Shown: positions 26,072 through 35,487, counted from the stretch's first letter. The stretch: 64,000 nucleotides of DNA from Cytobacillus firmus DS1 (GCF_000565285.1 NZ_APVL01000003.1:248001-312000); one strand, 5' to 3'. The notes: generated by a model not told the origin, from the letters alone. Translations and numbers: made by a program.

Positions 26072-27502
26072 TTAATCTCTTTCAAGCAGTGCAGCGCCTG
26101 CAATGCCAGGATCCGTCATTTCATATGGATCGAGGATTAAATCGAGTTCTTCTTCTGTCAGAACATCATATTTCAGGCACAGTTCCCTGATGGAACGGCC
26201 TGTTAAAATCGCTTCTCTGGCGATTCTGGATACGACTTCATAGCCGAGGTGAGGGTTGACGGCCGTAATGATGCCGACACTCTTTTCAACATAGTCCTTC
26301 ATTCTTTCTTCATTGGCTTCGATTCCTTTTACACAATGCTCTGTAAACGTATTGAACGCATTGTTCATAATGCTGATCGACTGCAGAAGGTTAAAGATCA
26401 GGACTGGCTCCATGACGTTCAGTTCCAGCTGTCCGGCTTCTGAAGCAAGGGAGATCGTGTTATCGTTCCCGATAACCTGGAAGGCGACCTGATTGATCAG
26501 CTCCGGAAGAACAGGGTTTACTTTACCAGGCATAATGGATGAGCCCGGCTGTCTTGCCGGCAGTGAGATTTCGCCAAGACCCGCTCTTGGACCAGACGCC
26601 ATTAAACGAAGGTCATTTGCGATTTTGGACATATTGATCATGCAGATTTTCAGTGCTCCGGAAACCTCGGTGTAAGAATCCGTATTTTGTGTTGCATCTA
26701 CAAGATGTTCTGCCCCTTTAAATGGCAGGCCGCTGATGTCGGCAATATGCTTCACAACTAAGTCAATGTATTTCGGGATGGCATTCAGCCCTGTACCGAC
26801 TGCGGTTGCCCCCATGTTCAATTCATATAAGTGCTGTTTGGATTGCTGAATGCGCTTGATGTCGCGTGCAATAACGCGGCTGTAGGCTTCAAATTCCTGG
26901 CCAAGCCTGATTGGAACAGCATCCTGCAGATGAGTCCGTCCCATTTTAATCACATGGCTGAATTCCTTTGATTTTTCAAGGAAAACAGAGTGCATATTTT
27001 CCATTGTCAGGATTAATTGATCCAGCAGATTTAACACTGAGATGTGCATAGCTGTCGGGAAAGCATCATTCGTCGACTGCGACATATTCACATGGGTATT
27101 AGGGCTGCAATGAGAATAATCGCCCTTTTCATGGCCCATGATTTCAATCGCACGGTTCGCAAGGATTTCATTAATATTCATATTAATGGACGTTCCGGCA
27201 CCGCCCTGGATTGGATCCACAATCACCTGATCATGCCAAAGTCCTTCAATCATTTCATCGGCAGCCTGTATGATCGGGTCTCCAATGCCTGAGTACAGAC
27301 GCTTAACTTCCATATTCGCCATGGCCGCTGCCTTTTTCACGATGGCCATTGCCTTGATTAACTCCGGATGGATCCGGTAGCCTGTAATCGGAAAGTTCTC
27401 AACCGCACGAAGCGTCTGAACGCCATAATAAGCATCTGCCGGAACTTCCTTAGAGCCTAAAAAATCTTTTTCGATTCTGTAGCTGTTCTTTGCTGCTAAC
27501 AT
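26072..27502 (-). CDS. aspA: Aspartate ammonia-lyase
   Basis: This 476-residue enzyme belongs to the fumarase/aspartase superfamily. The catalytic loop G-S-S-I-M-P-G-K-V-N-P lies near residue 325, and the M-G-R-T-H-L-Q-D-A and T-N-D-A-F-P-T segments are conserved. It deaminates L-aspartate to fumarate and ammonia. AAAGGAG precedes the ATG. An AT-rich leader with a small AAACCT/AGGTTT hairpin (about 27524-27548) precedes the ribosome site. It is a single gene here, without ansA. Confidence 0.95.
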   Translation of the reverse strand: MLAAKNSYRIEKDFLGSKEVPADAYYGVQTLRAVENFPITGYRIHPELIKAMAIVKKAAAMANMEVKRLYSGIGDPIIQAADEMIEGLWHDQVIVDPIQGGAGTSINMNINEILANRAIEIMGHEKGDYSHCSPNTHVNMSQSTNDAFPTAMHISVLNLLDQLILTMENMHSVFLEKSKEFSHVIKMGRTHLQDAVPIRLGQEFEAYSRVIARDIKRIQQSKQHLYELNMGATAVGTGLNAIPKYIDLVVKHIADISGLPFKGAEHLVDATQNTDSYTEVSGALKICMINMSKIANDLRLMASGPRAGLGEISLPARQPGSSIMPGKVNPVLPELINQVAFQVIGNDNTISLASEAGQLELNVMEPVLIFNLLQSISIMNNAFNTFTEHCVKGIEANEERMKDYVEKSVGIITAVNPHLGYEVVSRIAREAILTGRSIRELCLKYDVLTEEELDLILDPYEMTDPGIAGAALLERD

Positions 27503-27744
27503 TGACTTCTTCTCCTTTATATAAACCTTTCAGATATATATAGGTTTTGTAATGGCTTATCCTTCGTATTCACTATAAGCCCGAAAGGATGAATTGGCAA
27601 TGGATATGGCACAATAAAAAAAACCTTTTTCCCGGTATGCCTGAATGCTTGAGAAGCTGGTAATTTCAGTGAATGGAACCGCTTACCTTTTTTCTCAAAA
27701 ATCCCTTTGTATATATTGTCATTTTCCGCCTCTCAATGTAGTCC
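27503..27744. other. aspA leader and AT-rich intergenic DNA
   Basis: Apart from the small leader hairpin of aspA I see no gene, RNA motif or convincing promoter consensus in this stretch. Confidence 0.5.
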
Positions 27745-27873
27745 GTTGATTTCCGCTCCAGGATGCTCACTTTCCGCGGGGCAGGCGGTGAGCCTCCTCA
27801 ACGCTTCGCGTCTGCGGGGTCTCACCTGTCCCGCTACTCCCGCAGGAGTCTCGCACCTTCCGCTACAATCAAC
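27745..27873. repeat. 129-bp Bacillus-type intergenic repeat
   Basis: The element is bounded by inverted GTTGATT/AATCAAC. Inside it are TCCGCTCCAGGATGCTCAC, CCGCGGGGCAGGCGGTGAG and GTCTCACCTGTCCCGCT, a GC-rich dyad core. I recall highly similar elements repeated many times between genes in Bacillus and related genera. It has no coding capacity. Confidence 0.85.
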
Positions 27874-27951
27874 TCAGTAATAATACACAAAGTGCAACAA
27901 ACCTCGCGAAAAGTTGGAAGCCACAAAACCAGAATGGTTTCCTATTCGATT

Positions 27952-28638
27952 TCAGCTGCCCGGCTCCAGCCCATTTTTCAGCACATCTGCAAGCCTGTGC
28001 AGTTCGTCTGTCTGCCGAATATGGTAATGGCGTCCTTCCTTATGCAAATAGCCTTTTTCGCAAAATTGCACAAGAACATGCAGGAGATGACGGTAGGACA
28101 CTCCTAAAAAGTCACAGACAGTTACATGTTTCTCTTTATACATATCCCCATCAGCGGTTTGCAGGATGAAATCGGCCAGCCGGTTTTCAAGCGGAAAGGA
28201 TAGGCCCTGTGAGTACTTTTCAGCCATCTTGGTTGCTTTCACGCTTAGAAACTTGGTGAGCTCGCGGAGGAAGGTGGTGTCTTCAAGCAGCTTTTTGCGA
28301 TAATGGTGCAAGGGAACCGCAAAACAGACTGTCTTCGCTGAGGCCTGAATCCCCTTTGTATAGTACACTTCATGCAAAAGCTCCATTTCCCCGATATAAT
28401 CATGGGCATTGATAAAATTAATCAAAGATACCTTCCCATTTTGATATGTCACGTAAATCTTGGCTTTTCCCTCGATGACATAATATAAATAATCCGGCCT
28501 CATGCCCTCGCGTATAATCCATTCATCCCGCTTATATTCGCGTACTTCCACAAACTCCTCAATCGGAAAAGAAAATAAATGGGATATAGAGTGCTTCTCC
28601 AGGTAATGCTGTCTTTTTTTCCCTTTGTAAGTTTCCAT
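27952..28638 (-). CDS. Crp/Fnr family regulator, YeiL-like
   Basis: The protein has 228 residues from the ATG at 28638 (GGGG six bases upstream; nearby ATG and TTG alternatives exist). Residues about 25-140 are a cyclic-nucleotide-type beta-barrel (Y-Y-V-I-E-G-K-A-K-I-Y). A C-terminal winged helix includes V-T-V-C-D-F-L-G-V-S-Y-R-H-L. There is no Fnr-type Cys cluster. It is divergent from an MFS transporter and shares an intergenic palindrome with it, so it probably controls that transporter. Confidence 0.85.
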   Translation of the reverse strand: METYKGKKRQHYLEKHSISHLFSFPIEEFVEVREYKRDEWIIREGMRPDYLYYVIEGKAKIYVTYQNGKVSLINFINAHDYIGEMELLHEVYYTKGIQASAKTVCFAVPLHHYRKKLLEDTTFLRELTKFLSVKATKMAEKYSQGLSFPLENRLADFILQTADGDMYKEKHVTVCDFLGVSYRHLLHVLVQFCEKGYLHKEGRHYHIRQTDELHRLADVLKNGLEPGS

Positions 28639-28650
28639 CATCCACCCCAA

Positions 28651-28670
28651 AATATGAGATATCTCATATT
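28651..28670. promoter_or_regulatory. Perfect 20-bp palindrome between divergent regulator and transporter
   Basis: AATATGAGATATCTCATATT is fully self-complementary and sits 46 bases before the transporter start and 12 bases before the regulator start. It is the likely operator of the Crp-type protein. Confidence 0.7.
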
Positions 28671-28716
28671 ATTGTATGAAGCTTCCTGATATCATGCAAA
28701 TATCGGAGGGATTTTA

Positions 28717-29895
28717 ATGAAGACACAAAGCTGGATGAGCAGGCAGTTTTTCAGTTTTTTTATGACCTGGGGCATTTTCCTGCCTTATTGGACAGGGTGG
28801 ATGATCCATATAAAAGGAATGACGGTTTCACAGGCAAGTTTGATCATGAGCTTGGGCCTGGCGATACGGGGGCTTGCCACACTTTTTGCTTTTCCCTATT
28901 TATCGGGAAAATTCAGCAGCAGAACCCTGCTGAACGGGATGTCAGCCGGTACCCTGATCGCCATTCTCTGCTATATTCCGGCCGACTCTTTTGCCAGCCT
29001 GCTGCTGGTAACGCTGCTATTGCATTTCTTTTATCCGGCACTGATGCCTGCACTGGATAGTGCTGCGGGCATTCTTGTCCAGAACAAACAATTAAAGGAT
29101 TATGGAAAAAGCCGCTCCTGGGGATCAATCGGATTCGTTGTGTCCGGTATGATTCTGACCTTCTTTACAGGAGGGTTCGGAGATGAGGCCATTTTCTGGG
29201 CGTTATTACTCGGCATGCTTGTAGTTCTTTGTCTCGGTTTCATGAATACACCTGCAGTACTATCTGAAAAGCCGAAACCCGGCCAGACCAAAGGAGCCAT
29301 AAGGAAATTATTCAGCATCAGACACTTCGGTCTTGTGCTTATCATTGTGATTCTGCTGCAGGCAGCGCATGCTTCCTATTACAATTATGGTTATATTTAC
29401 TTACAGGAAATTCAGGCACCAAAATTTTTAATCGGCGCCATTATTAATATAGGCGTGATTGCAGAAATTCTTTTCTTTTTCATCGCGGACCGGACTTTCC
29501 GGAAGTTTTCAATCGGTTCATTACTGGCATTGGCAGCATTGGGCTCCACTGCACGCTGGGTACTCGTATTTGCTTTCCCGCATGTCATTGTGTTCAGCAT
29601 TAGCCAGACATTGCATGCCTTCTCATTTGCCATGGCCCATTACGCCTTCATGAAATATTTAATTAAATATGTTCCTCACGAACAGGTGCCCATTACTCAA
29701 GGAGTCTACTCAGCACTCGCCCTCAGTTGGAGCACGGCCCTTTTCACCATATTCGGCGGGTATCTTTATGAAATGGAACCACGATACGCGTTTATCGGAA
29801 TGGTGGTTTGTACTGTACCAGCCTTGGTCCTGGCTCTTATTTACAGGAAACTTGCAAAAGGGAAGGAAACCGCTGCAGGCAAATTGGCAGGTTAA
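28717..29895 (+). CDS. MFS transporter, PPP/HcaT-like family
   Basis: This is a 392-residue, 12-helix transporter. The N-terminus (F-F-x-T-W-G-I-F-L-P-Y-W) and the mid-segment G-K-S-R-S-W-G-S-I-G-F belong to the MFS_1-like/phenyl-propionate permease group. GGAGGG lies upstream of the ATG. The substrate is unknown; nucleoside-like or aromatic-acid uptake would fit relatives. It is divergent from the YeiL-like regulator. Confidence 0.85.
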   Translation: MKTQSWMSRQFFSFFMTWGIFLPYWTGWMIHIKGMTVSQASLIMSLGLAIRGLATLFAFPYLSGKFSSRTLLNGMSAGTLIAILCYIPADSFASLLLVTLLLHFFYPALMPALDSAAGILVQNKQLKDYGKSRSWGSIGFVVSGMILTFFTGGFGDEAIFWALLLGMLVVLCLGFMNTPAVLSEKPKPGQTKGAIRKLFSIRHFGLVLIIVILLQAAHASYYNYGYIYLQEIQAPKFLIGAIINIGVIAEILFFFIADRTFRKFSIGSLLALAALGSTARWVLVFAFPHVIVFSISQTLHAFSFAMAHYAFMKYLIKYVPHEQVPITQGVYSALALSWSTALFTIFGGYLYEMEPRYAFIGMVVCTVPALVLALIYRKLAKGKETAAGKLAG

Positions 29896-29945
29896 CGGTC
29901 GAGGAAGATGCTTTTTTCAGTATTATCCTGATGAAAAGCAGCCGC

Positions 29946-30080
29946 TTAAAAAATTTGAACCAGCTTTGATTGAATGGACTCCGGCAGCAGCTTAAAGAAC
30001 AGTCCTTCATACTTAAGGTCAAGCAGGCCTGCAATCAGCAAAATAATCATCAGAATAAGCACGATTTTTTTCTTAAACAT
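29946..30080 (-). CDS. Small membrane protein (44 aa)
   Basis: The gene is too short for most callers. GAAAGGAGG lies seven bases before the ATG at 30080. The product has a basic start, one strong membrane helix (about 6-21) and a charged amphipathic tail ending in Q-I-F. I do not recognise the family. It follows the GNAT gene on the same strand behind a hairpin. Confidence 0.7.
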   Translation of the reverse strand: MFKKKIVLILMIILLIAGLLDLKYEGLFFKLLPESIQSKLVQIF

Positions 30081-30097
30081 CTGTCCGCCTCCTTTCT

Positions 30098-30125
30098 AAA
30101 GAGCTCCCTCAGCAGGAGCTCTTTT
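30098..30125. terminator. Terminator after the GNAT gene
   Basis: A perfect stem AAAGAGCTCC/GGAGCTCTTT lies directly after the stop at 30128 and before the small membrane protein gene. The T-run is short, so read-through into that gene is likely. Confidence 0.7.
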
Positions 30126-30127
30126 AA

Positions 30128-30562
30128 TTAATACGCCAATTTATAAACAATTTCCCCATCAATAACCCGGCCGTCCGCTTCAAAGCCCAACTTTTCATAC
30201 AGCCTTTTCGCCATGCTATTCTCAGGCTCAAAGCTTAAATATATCACTTTATGCTCCTGGTCCTGCTTAATCCGCTCAATCAGCTTTTCCATGGCTGCTT
30301 TCCCATACCCTTTTGACTGATGCTTCTCATCAACCATCAGGCGGTAAATCCAGTATTCCTTATCGTCATCATCCATGCAGTACATTGTAAAGCCCACTAA
30401 CACCTCATCATGATAAATTGCTAAGCATTCACACTCCGGAAACGCCTTAGCCTGCGCAAGCGAAAACACATTTGGCGCCACAAACGCCTTCTGCTCTTCC
30501 GCTACACGCAAATCAATGACATCGAAGAAATTATTGCGATCTATTTCTTTGAATTCAATCAT
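30128..30562 (-). CDS. GNAT family N-acetyltransferase
   Basis: The protein has 144 residues and AGGAGG five bases before the ATG. The acetyl-CoA-binding motif is Q-S-K-G-Y-G-K-A-A-M (motif A), after the strand W-I-Y-R-L-M-V-D-E. The C-terminal N-S-M-A-K-R-L-Y-E-K-L-G-F completes the fold. It resembles spermidine/polyamine-type acetyltransferases of bacilli, but the substrate is not certain. Confidence 0.88.
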   Translation of the reverse strand: MIEFKEIDRNNFFDVIDLRVAEEQKAFVAPNVFSLAQAKAFPECECLAIYHDEVLVGFTMYCMDDDDKEYWIYRLMVDEKHQSKGYGKAAMEKLIERIKQDQEHKVIYLSFEPENSMAKRLYEKLGFEADGRVIDGEIVYKLAY

Positions 30563-30676
30563 ATGATCCTCCTGGAATCCCTATTTTCTTTATTAGGTTC
30601 ATCCCTATTCAGGTTCGCTAAAGCTGCGGGAAAACCCTTCTGGAGTATTCTTCTGAACACTTTTAACTCTCTTTCC

Positions 30677-31639
30677 TCATGGGCAAAATAAGGCTAAGCG
30701 CTCTTGTATGCATTCCAAGATTACTTCAGGCATTTCCCTGACATTGATATCCTCACCCAGGAAAAGCAGCCAATTGATTATTTCAGTCAGCTCTTCTGAA
30801 TTATTTACATTGATAAAAGTCTTTAGAATGGCTGTGGTCTGATAAGGATTTGTATACGCAATGGAAGCCTTAATAGGATGGTATTTTTTGAACTGGGCAA
30901 TCGCCTGCGGTCCGAGTTCTACTACAAAATTGATAGCCTCGTCCTTCATGCTTAGTTTTTCTAAAATATTTTTCCTGCTTATTCTTTTTTTCACAGGATA
31001 CGATTCGACACCGATGAGATTATCCACGGGGAAAATGTGTCTCCTTTCTTCCTGTAAGTCAAAGGCTTCCACCTTCCAAATGCTTTTTTCACGATAAAGG
31101 TGCATAAGATAAATGGGATAAGACCTGATTTCCTTCTCTTCATTTACGGTAATCCATAAATAGCGGTCAACAATAAGAGATTCAATGAGTTTTTCCAGCA
31201 TCGGATGGGGGAGGTCTGACAGATCAAGAAGATCGGGATTATTAGGGTTGGTCCCTTCAAACAGAAGGATTTGATTTAAAAGGACCAGGTCTTCCTGCTG
31301 GGCTTCAGAGATCAGGCCGAGCAGTTTTTCAGCTAAAGACTGACGGCTCTTTAGGTAGGGGAGCTGCAGATTTCGTGTAGCCATAAAGGCGATAAACAGA
31401 GCTTTGATCTCATTATCGGTAAAGCGGACAGTGGGCAGGACGGAGTTGTTCATGACAAAATAACCCCCATCCCTTCCGACCTCAGCGACAAGCGGCATCC
31501 CCATGGCTTCTATTTCCCGAATATCCCGAATCGCTGTTGAACGGGAAATGTTAAATTCCCGCATGATTTCAGAAATAGTAAAGTGGGCGCGGTTGTTGAT
31601 ATACCGCATCATCACATTTATCCGTTCCACTTTTTTCAT
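30677..31639 (-). CDS. HTH/WYL-domain transcriptional regulator
   Basis: The start at 31639 has GGGAGG five bases upstream, giving 320 residues. An N-terminal DeoR-like winged helix (F-N-I-S-R-S-T-A-I-R-D-I) is followed by a WYL-type effector domain and a C-terminal extension. YafY-like proteins of this kind are often transcribed divergently from a small sensor or enzyme gene. Here the partner is the GyrI-like protein at 31745. Confidence 0.87.
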   Translation of the reverse strand: MKKVERINVMMRYINNRAHFTISEIMREFNISRSTAIRDIREIEAMGMPLVAEVGRDGGYFVMNNSVLPTVRFTDNEIKALFIAFMATRNLQLPYLKSRQSLAEKLLGLISEAQQEDLVLLNQILLFEGTNPNNPDLLDLSDLPHPMLEKLIESLIVDRYLWITVNEEKEIRSYPIYLMHLYREKSIWKVEAFDLQEERRHIFPVDNLIGVESYPVKKRISRKNILEKLSMKDEAINFVVELGPQAIAQFKKYHPIKASIAYTNPYQTTAILKTFINVNNSEELTEIINWLLFLGEDINVREMPEVILECIQERLALFCP

Positions 31640-31744
31640 TGCGGCCTCCCTAAACAGTATCATTTTTTGACATGATTTAACGTTATTATAAACTTATCAA
31701 ATGGGCAAATCATTTGAAATGATTAAAAAAGGACGGTTTTGAAA

Positions 31745-32224
31745 ATGGCGAATTATACTCTGGAAGAAAAAGAAGGCTTTACCGTTTTAGGCATTGGAAC
31801 TGAATTGAAGAGCGATTACACAGACTATGCAGGCATTAATCAGGAAAAAGCAGACTTCTGGCAGGCAGTCAAACAGGATGGAAGACTGGACAAATTGATG
31901 GCCCTAGCCACAAATGATTACATTTTTGTCGTAAACGAAGCCGTAAATAACAAAATGATGCATTATGCCGGGGTCATGACAGAGGCATCTCTGCCGGAAG
32001 CAACCAGATTGATCCAGTTTCCTGAAGGAGAATACCTCATTGTGAAAGGAGAAGCCGGAACATCTGAGGAATTGAGCAATATGCTTACGGGGATTGCCTT
32101 TGGTCAAGCACTCCCGGAAGCAACGGATTACGCCTATGTCGGCGGGCCAAATGCCTCGGTTGAAATGGGGCAGCGAAACGGAATGGTATTCGGTGAGATG
32201 TGGATTCCTGTTGTGAGGAAATAG
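31745..32224 (+). CDS. GyrI-like effector-binding domain protein
   Basis: The protein has 159 residues from the ATG at 31745; a TTG two codons upstream is also possible. It is a stand-alone GyrI-like (SHS2-module) small-molecule-binding domain. The end G-E-M-W-I-P-V-V is typical, and the strand Y-L-I-V-K-G-E precedes it. It lacks any DNA-binding part and is divergent from the WYL regulator, so both may respond to the same compound. Confidence 0.82.
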   Translation: MANYTLEEKEGFTVLGIGTELKSDYTDYAGINQEKADFWQAVKQDGRLDKLMALATNDYIFVVNEAVNNKMMHYAGVMTEASLPEATRLIQFPEGEYLIVKGEAGTSEELSNMLTGIAFGQALPEATDYAYVGGPNASVEMGQRNGMVFGEMWIPVVRK

Positions 32225-32239
32225 GAGATAGTAACAAAA

Positions 32240-32287
32240 GGTGTGCCTGACCCCCGGCATTCGCAGTATGCCTGGGGTCAGACACCT
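32240..32287. repeat. REP-like palindrome, copy 1 (GGTGCCTGACCCC family)
   Basis: AGGTGTGCCTGACCCC pairs with GGGGTCAGACACCT around an inner GGCAT/ATGCC stem. It lies between convergent genes and may also act as terminator. It differs from copies 2-5 in its core. Confidence 0.75.
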
Positions 32288-32291
32288 GTAT

Positions 32292-33500
32292 CTACATGGC
32301 TGGAAAACGTATCACAACGGTTGTTCCATGCCCTATAGCAGTCTCGAAATGAATGGTCCCTTTATATTTTTCCACTATCTCAAAGCAAATCATCATACCC
32401 AGTCCGGTGCCTTTGCTTTTCAGCGAATAAAAGGGCGTTCCGAGTGAGGCAACTTCTGATTCGGTCATCCCTCTCCCTTGATCGGTAACCTTTATGGAAA
32501 CAAATTCTTTTTCCCTTGCAGCCGCGACCTGAACGATATCCCCAAGCTTCGATGCCTCAATCGCATTTTTAATAATATTGATCAGCAATTGCTTAAACTC
32601 CAGGCGGTTCACAGCGATATGACAGTTATCGGCCACATTTACTTCAATCCGGTTATCATGCAGCAGCCCATATGAATACAGTAGATCCGCCACACTCTGC
32701 AGAACAGTCCTGACCTCCACTGTTTCAGATGCATTTTCTTTTTCCGGTTTCGCAACAGACAGAAATTGAGAAATCACCTGCTCAGCTGTATTTAATTCAT
32801 CAATCATCAGCGAAATCTGTCCTTTTCGACTGGAAGAAAAGGAAGTATCCTGTTCAAATAACTGCAGAAAACCCTTCACCACGGTCAGAGGATTCCTGAT
32901 CTCATGTGCAACCGCTGCTGCGAGCTGGCCTGTTATCTTCAAGCGCCCAGACTGCTGAATTTGTTCATAATAGAGCTGCTGTTTTTTTATCCGCCCATTC
33001 GTTAAGAAAAAAATAAAAAAAACAACCACCTGGCTCGCAAAAAAGTTAATCACATTCCCTATTAAATCCTGCTGTATATAGGCGTATTGAAGTCCGTGAT
33101 CCACAGCCGCAATATAGCCGAACAAAAGCACCGATCCAACACAATTGAGAATCAGCGAAAAATAAAAAATCCTGGAATCAAAAAACAGGATCGAAAGGGC
33201 GGGAATCAAACAAAGGAAAATAAAGTTCGACCAGGTCTCGGGATATAAAAAGAACAGCGTATAAAAGTAAACAGACGATATAACCGTGATGATCACTCTA
33301 TGTACATACGTATCGACCCTGGGATACAGCAGCAGACAGACCGACAGAATGAGGACCAGCACCAGATTAAAAATATAGCCAGCCCCAAAGTCACCCATCC
33401 GCGGATTATCCGCCACCAGCCCCAGGATCATAATGGCGATCACAATAAACGCCACAATATGATAGATTTTTTTATTAAATTTATTATTAAACTCCTTCAT
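32292..33500 (-). CDS. Sporulation-type sensor histidine kinase (KinB-like layout)
   Basis: The protein has 402 residues. Five or six membrane helices fill residues about 10-165, with almost no extracellular domain. A HisKA dimerisation domain follows, with the phospho-acceptor in A-H-E-I-R-N-P-L-T-V-V-K-G-F. The HATPase has N-I-I-K-N-A-I-E-A, D-Q-G-R-G-M and G-T-G-L-G-M. H-E-I-R-N-P-L-T and the single-domain kinase core match orphan sporulation kinases that feed Spo0F. No response regulator gene is adjacent. Confidence 0.85.
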   Translation of the reverse strand: MKEFNNKFNKKIYHIVAFIVIAIMILGLVADNPRMGDFGAGYIFNLVLVLILSVCLLLYPRVDTYVHRVIITVISSVYFYTLFFLYPETWSNFIFLCLIPALSILFFDSRIFYFSLILNCVGSVLLFGYIAAVDHGLQYAYIQQDLIGNVINFFASQVVVFFIFFLTNGRIKKQQLYYEQIQQSGRLKITGQLAAAVAHEIRNPLTVVKGFLQLFEQDTSFSSSRKGQISLMIDELNTAEQVISQFLSVAKPEKENASETVEVRTVLQSVADLLYSYGLLHDNRIEVNVADNCHIAVNRLEFKQLLINIIKNAIEASKLGDIVQVAAAREKEFVSIKVTDQGRGMTESEVASLGTPFYSLKSKGTGLGMMICFEIVEKYKGTIHFETAIGHGTTVVIRFPAM

Positions 33501-33671
33501 ACATACCCCTTTGGTTATCTATATCGCACCTAATTAAAATATATCACGATTGGCGGGTGATGGTAAAATAGGATTATTTTGTATTCAAATTAAACTGAAG
33601 AGTGAAACCGCAGCGAAAAGAGGATCATTTTGTTTATGAGCATCCCAGGCACTTTATCGCTCTCGCCCCGG

Positions 33672-34163
33672 TCAGGGAGTGCATTTAGCGATTTTAAATT
33701 TTTTAAGCAGTTCAAAGAATGCTCCGATGAGCAAACGTGCCAGTGGCACAGTCAGCGGCAGCAGGATAAATGCATAAAATGTTCCCCAAATTAAAACGCC
33801 CTCGACATTAACACCTGCAGCTCCACTTGCTGTGTAAGTTCTGAGGCTGCCCCCCCTTACTGCATACTCTCCAAATAAGGCACCAATCGTCCCGCTGTAC
33901 AGGCTATTAAACAGGGCAGAGATTAAGCTCAGGAACCAAAGCTTTTTATTTGAAACATTTTCTTGTCTGGCAAAATAAAACCCTAATATGGAAAAGGTGA
34001 TGGTAACAGGAGGAAACGTCGCGTAATATATCCATCGCTCGCCAGCTAAAGAGGTAAAGCCGCCCGCAAGCCCCTGTGCTGCCACCATAAACAGAAAGGA
34101 AAGGCAAAGTGATAAAACAAAACCAAAAATAAAGCCGATTAAGACTCCTCCTGTAATTTTCAT
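33672..34163 (-). CDS. Uncharacterised membrane protein, last gene of a three-gene unit
   Basis: This 163-residue protein has four predicted membrane helices (about 5-28, 48-66, 75-95 and 120-150) and no known motif. AGGAA lies upstream of the ATG. It follows the DUF7010-like gene by 16 bases, so the two are surely co-transcribed. The function is unknown. Confidence 0.7.
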   Translation of the reverse strand: MKITGGVLIGFIFGFVLSLCLSFLFMVAAQGLAGGFTSLAGERWIYYATFPPVTITFSILGFYFARQENVSNKKLWFLSLISALFNSLYSGTIGALFGEYAVRGGSLRTYTASGAAGVNVEGVLIWGTFYAFILLPLTVPLARLLIGAFFELLKKFKIAKCTP

Positions 34164-34179
34164 AGTTTCCTGTTCCTAT

Positions 34180-34755
34180 TCATCCAGATTTTTCATTAGC
34201 ACTAACCCCTTGTGAAATGCCCTTTTTTAATTCCTGAATTACTTTCACGATTGCCGCCATAAAAAACAGTGAGATGGCGAGCGGAACAAATGTAAAAGCA
34301 TATTCAATGAAATAGCCGCCAATGATAAAGGAGGATAGTCCCATCCCAATGGCCATGATAAGATAAGCTTTGCTTTTATAAATCCACGCGTACGGAAGGA
34401 AATGCGAGGCGCCAAGCAACCCGATTGTAAACGGCAGATACTCCGGTATTTTCATATAAACAACAATAAAGACCGGGATAAAGAAAGCCTGTGGAGCTGC
34501 TGTAAAAGCGCCAAGTTCACTTAGCGGATTGTTCTTTACAAATAAATCGATTTTCAGGACATGTCCGAGCACCAGCCCGAGCGGGAAGATCGCCATTAAT
34601 CCCCAAATCCAAATAAGATGGACAATTTCTTTTGCAAATACAAACGGAATCAAGGCCATCAAAAGCCAGACAATAGCCCCACCCAGCAGTATAGGATAAC
34701 CCTTTTTCGCTGTAGCAATCAGATTGTCTCTTGCTTGGTCAACAGTATGATTCAT
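34180..34755 (-). CDS. DUF7010-like membrane protein
   Basis: This is a 191-residue protein with a cytosolic start of about 20 residues and then six hydrophobic helices. The family pattern includes P-x-A-F-F-I-P-V-F and H-F-L-P-Y-A-W-I-Y-K-S-K-A-Y. AGGAGGG lies before the ATG. It is the middle gene of the unit, 15 bases after the gene upstream. The function is unknown. Confidence 0.72.
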   Translation of the reverse strand: MNHTVDQARDNLIATAKKGYPILLGGAIVWLLMALIPFVFAKEIVHLIWIWGLMAIFPLGLVLGHVLKIDLFVKNNPLSELGAFTAAPQAFFIPVFIVVYMKIPEYLPFTIGLLGASHFLPYAWIYKSKAYLIMAIGMGLSSFIIGGYFIEYAFTFVPLAISLFFMAAIVKVIQELKKGISQGVSANEKSG

Positions 34756-34770
34756 TTATTTCCCTCCTCA

Positions 34771-35487
34771 TCATTTACTTATTTCTTGAGCAGACGGCTT
34801 TGGTTTTCTGTTGTATTTTCGATCGTACTGGACGATGAAGCCAATCATAACAGGTACCAGTACAAGGGTCGGCAGCAGCCAAAGGACCAGGCTGGTTGAC
34901 TGTATATTCAGCACCCTTGGCGCTCCGAACACGGTAAATGCCGTGACAGTTGAAATTCCACAGGCAATCATTCCGCCAAAGTGTTCATACACCCAGTGCA
35001 TTTTCTTTGCCGGTGCCTTGAGCCAGTACTTTAGCTGGATTCCAGCCAGCAGCGGCCCGATCAGCGGAAAATAGATCAGAAGCGGTGATGTCAATAGAAT
35101 ACCGTAGATGCTGATCCCGCCGCCTGCCAGCCCAAGAATGACAGCAGCCGTTATGTCCAATGGATTCCGGTGTGCTACCTTCCTCTTTTTATAATTTATT
35201 ACGCGCATGCCATACAATGCCGATACCGCGCTTAAAATAGAGATGAAAATCAGGAACCAGGAGAAAGAAATCCTCCCGCTGTCCGCAGCATCGTCAAAAG
35301 CTACCCGGTATACGCCCATATAGAAGGCGGAGATGGCGACAACAGCCATCGACCAGACATAAATCCAGCCGGTTCTATTATGAATCTTCCCTCCTTTTTT
35401 CGTTAATAGCGGCAGCCAAAATAAAATCAGTGCCAAGAAGCCAGCCGCTATATGTGCCACTCTAAAAACCGAAAACAGTTCTTCCAT
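34771..35487 (-). CDS. DUF2306-type membrane protein
   Basis: From the ATG at 35487 (AGGAGG five bases upstream) the protein has 238 residues. Seven helices are predicted. The conserved H-I-A-A-G-F-L-A-L and K-G-G-K-I-H-N-R-T-G-W-I-Y-V segments place histidines near the membrane faces, as in DUF2306 proteins, some of which are haem or quinone-linked. It is first in the unit and divergent from a MocR-type regulator that may control it. Confidence 0.75.
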   Translation of the reverse strand: MEELFSVFRVAHIAAGFLALILFWLPLLTKKGGKIHNRTGWIYVWSMAVVAISAFYMGVYRVAFDDAADSGRISFSWFLIFISILSAVSALYGMRVINYKKRKVAHRNPLDITAAVILGLAGGGISIYGILLTSPLLIYFPLIGPLLAGIQLKYWLKAPAKKMHWVYEHFGGMIACGISTVTAFTVFGAPRVLNIQSTSLVLWLLPTLVLVPVMIGFIVQYDRKYNRKPKPSAQEISK

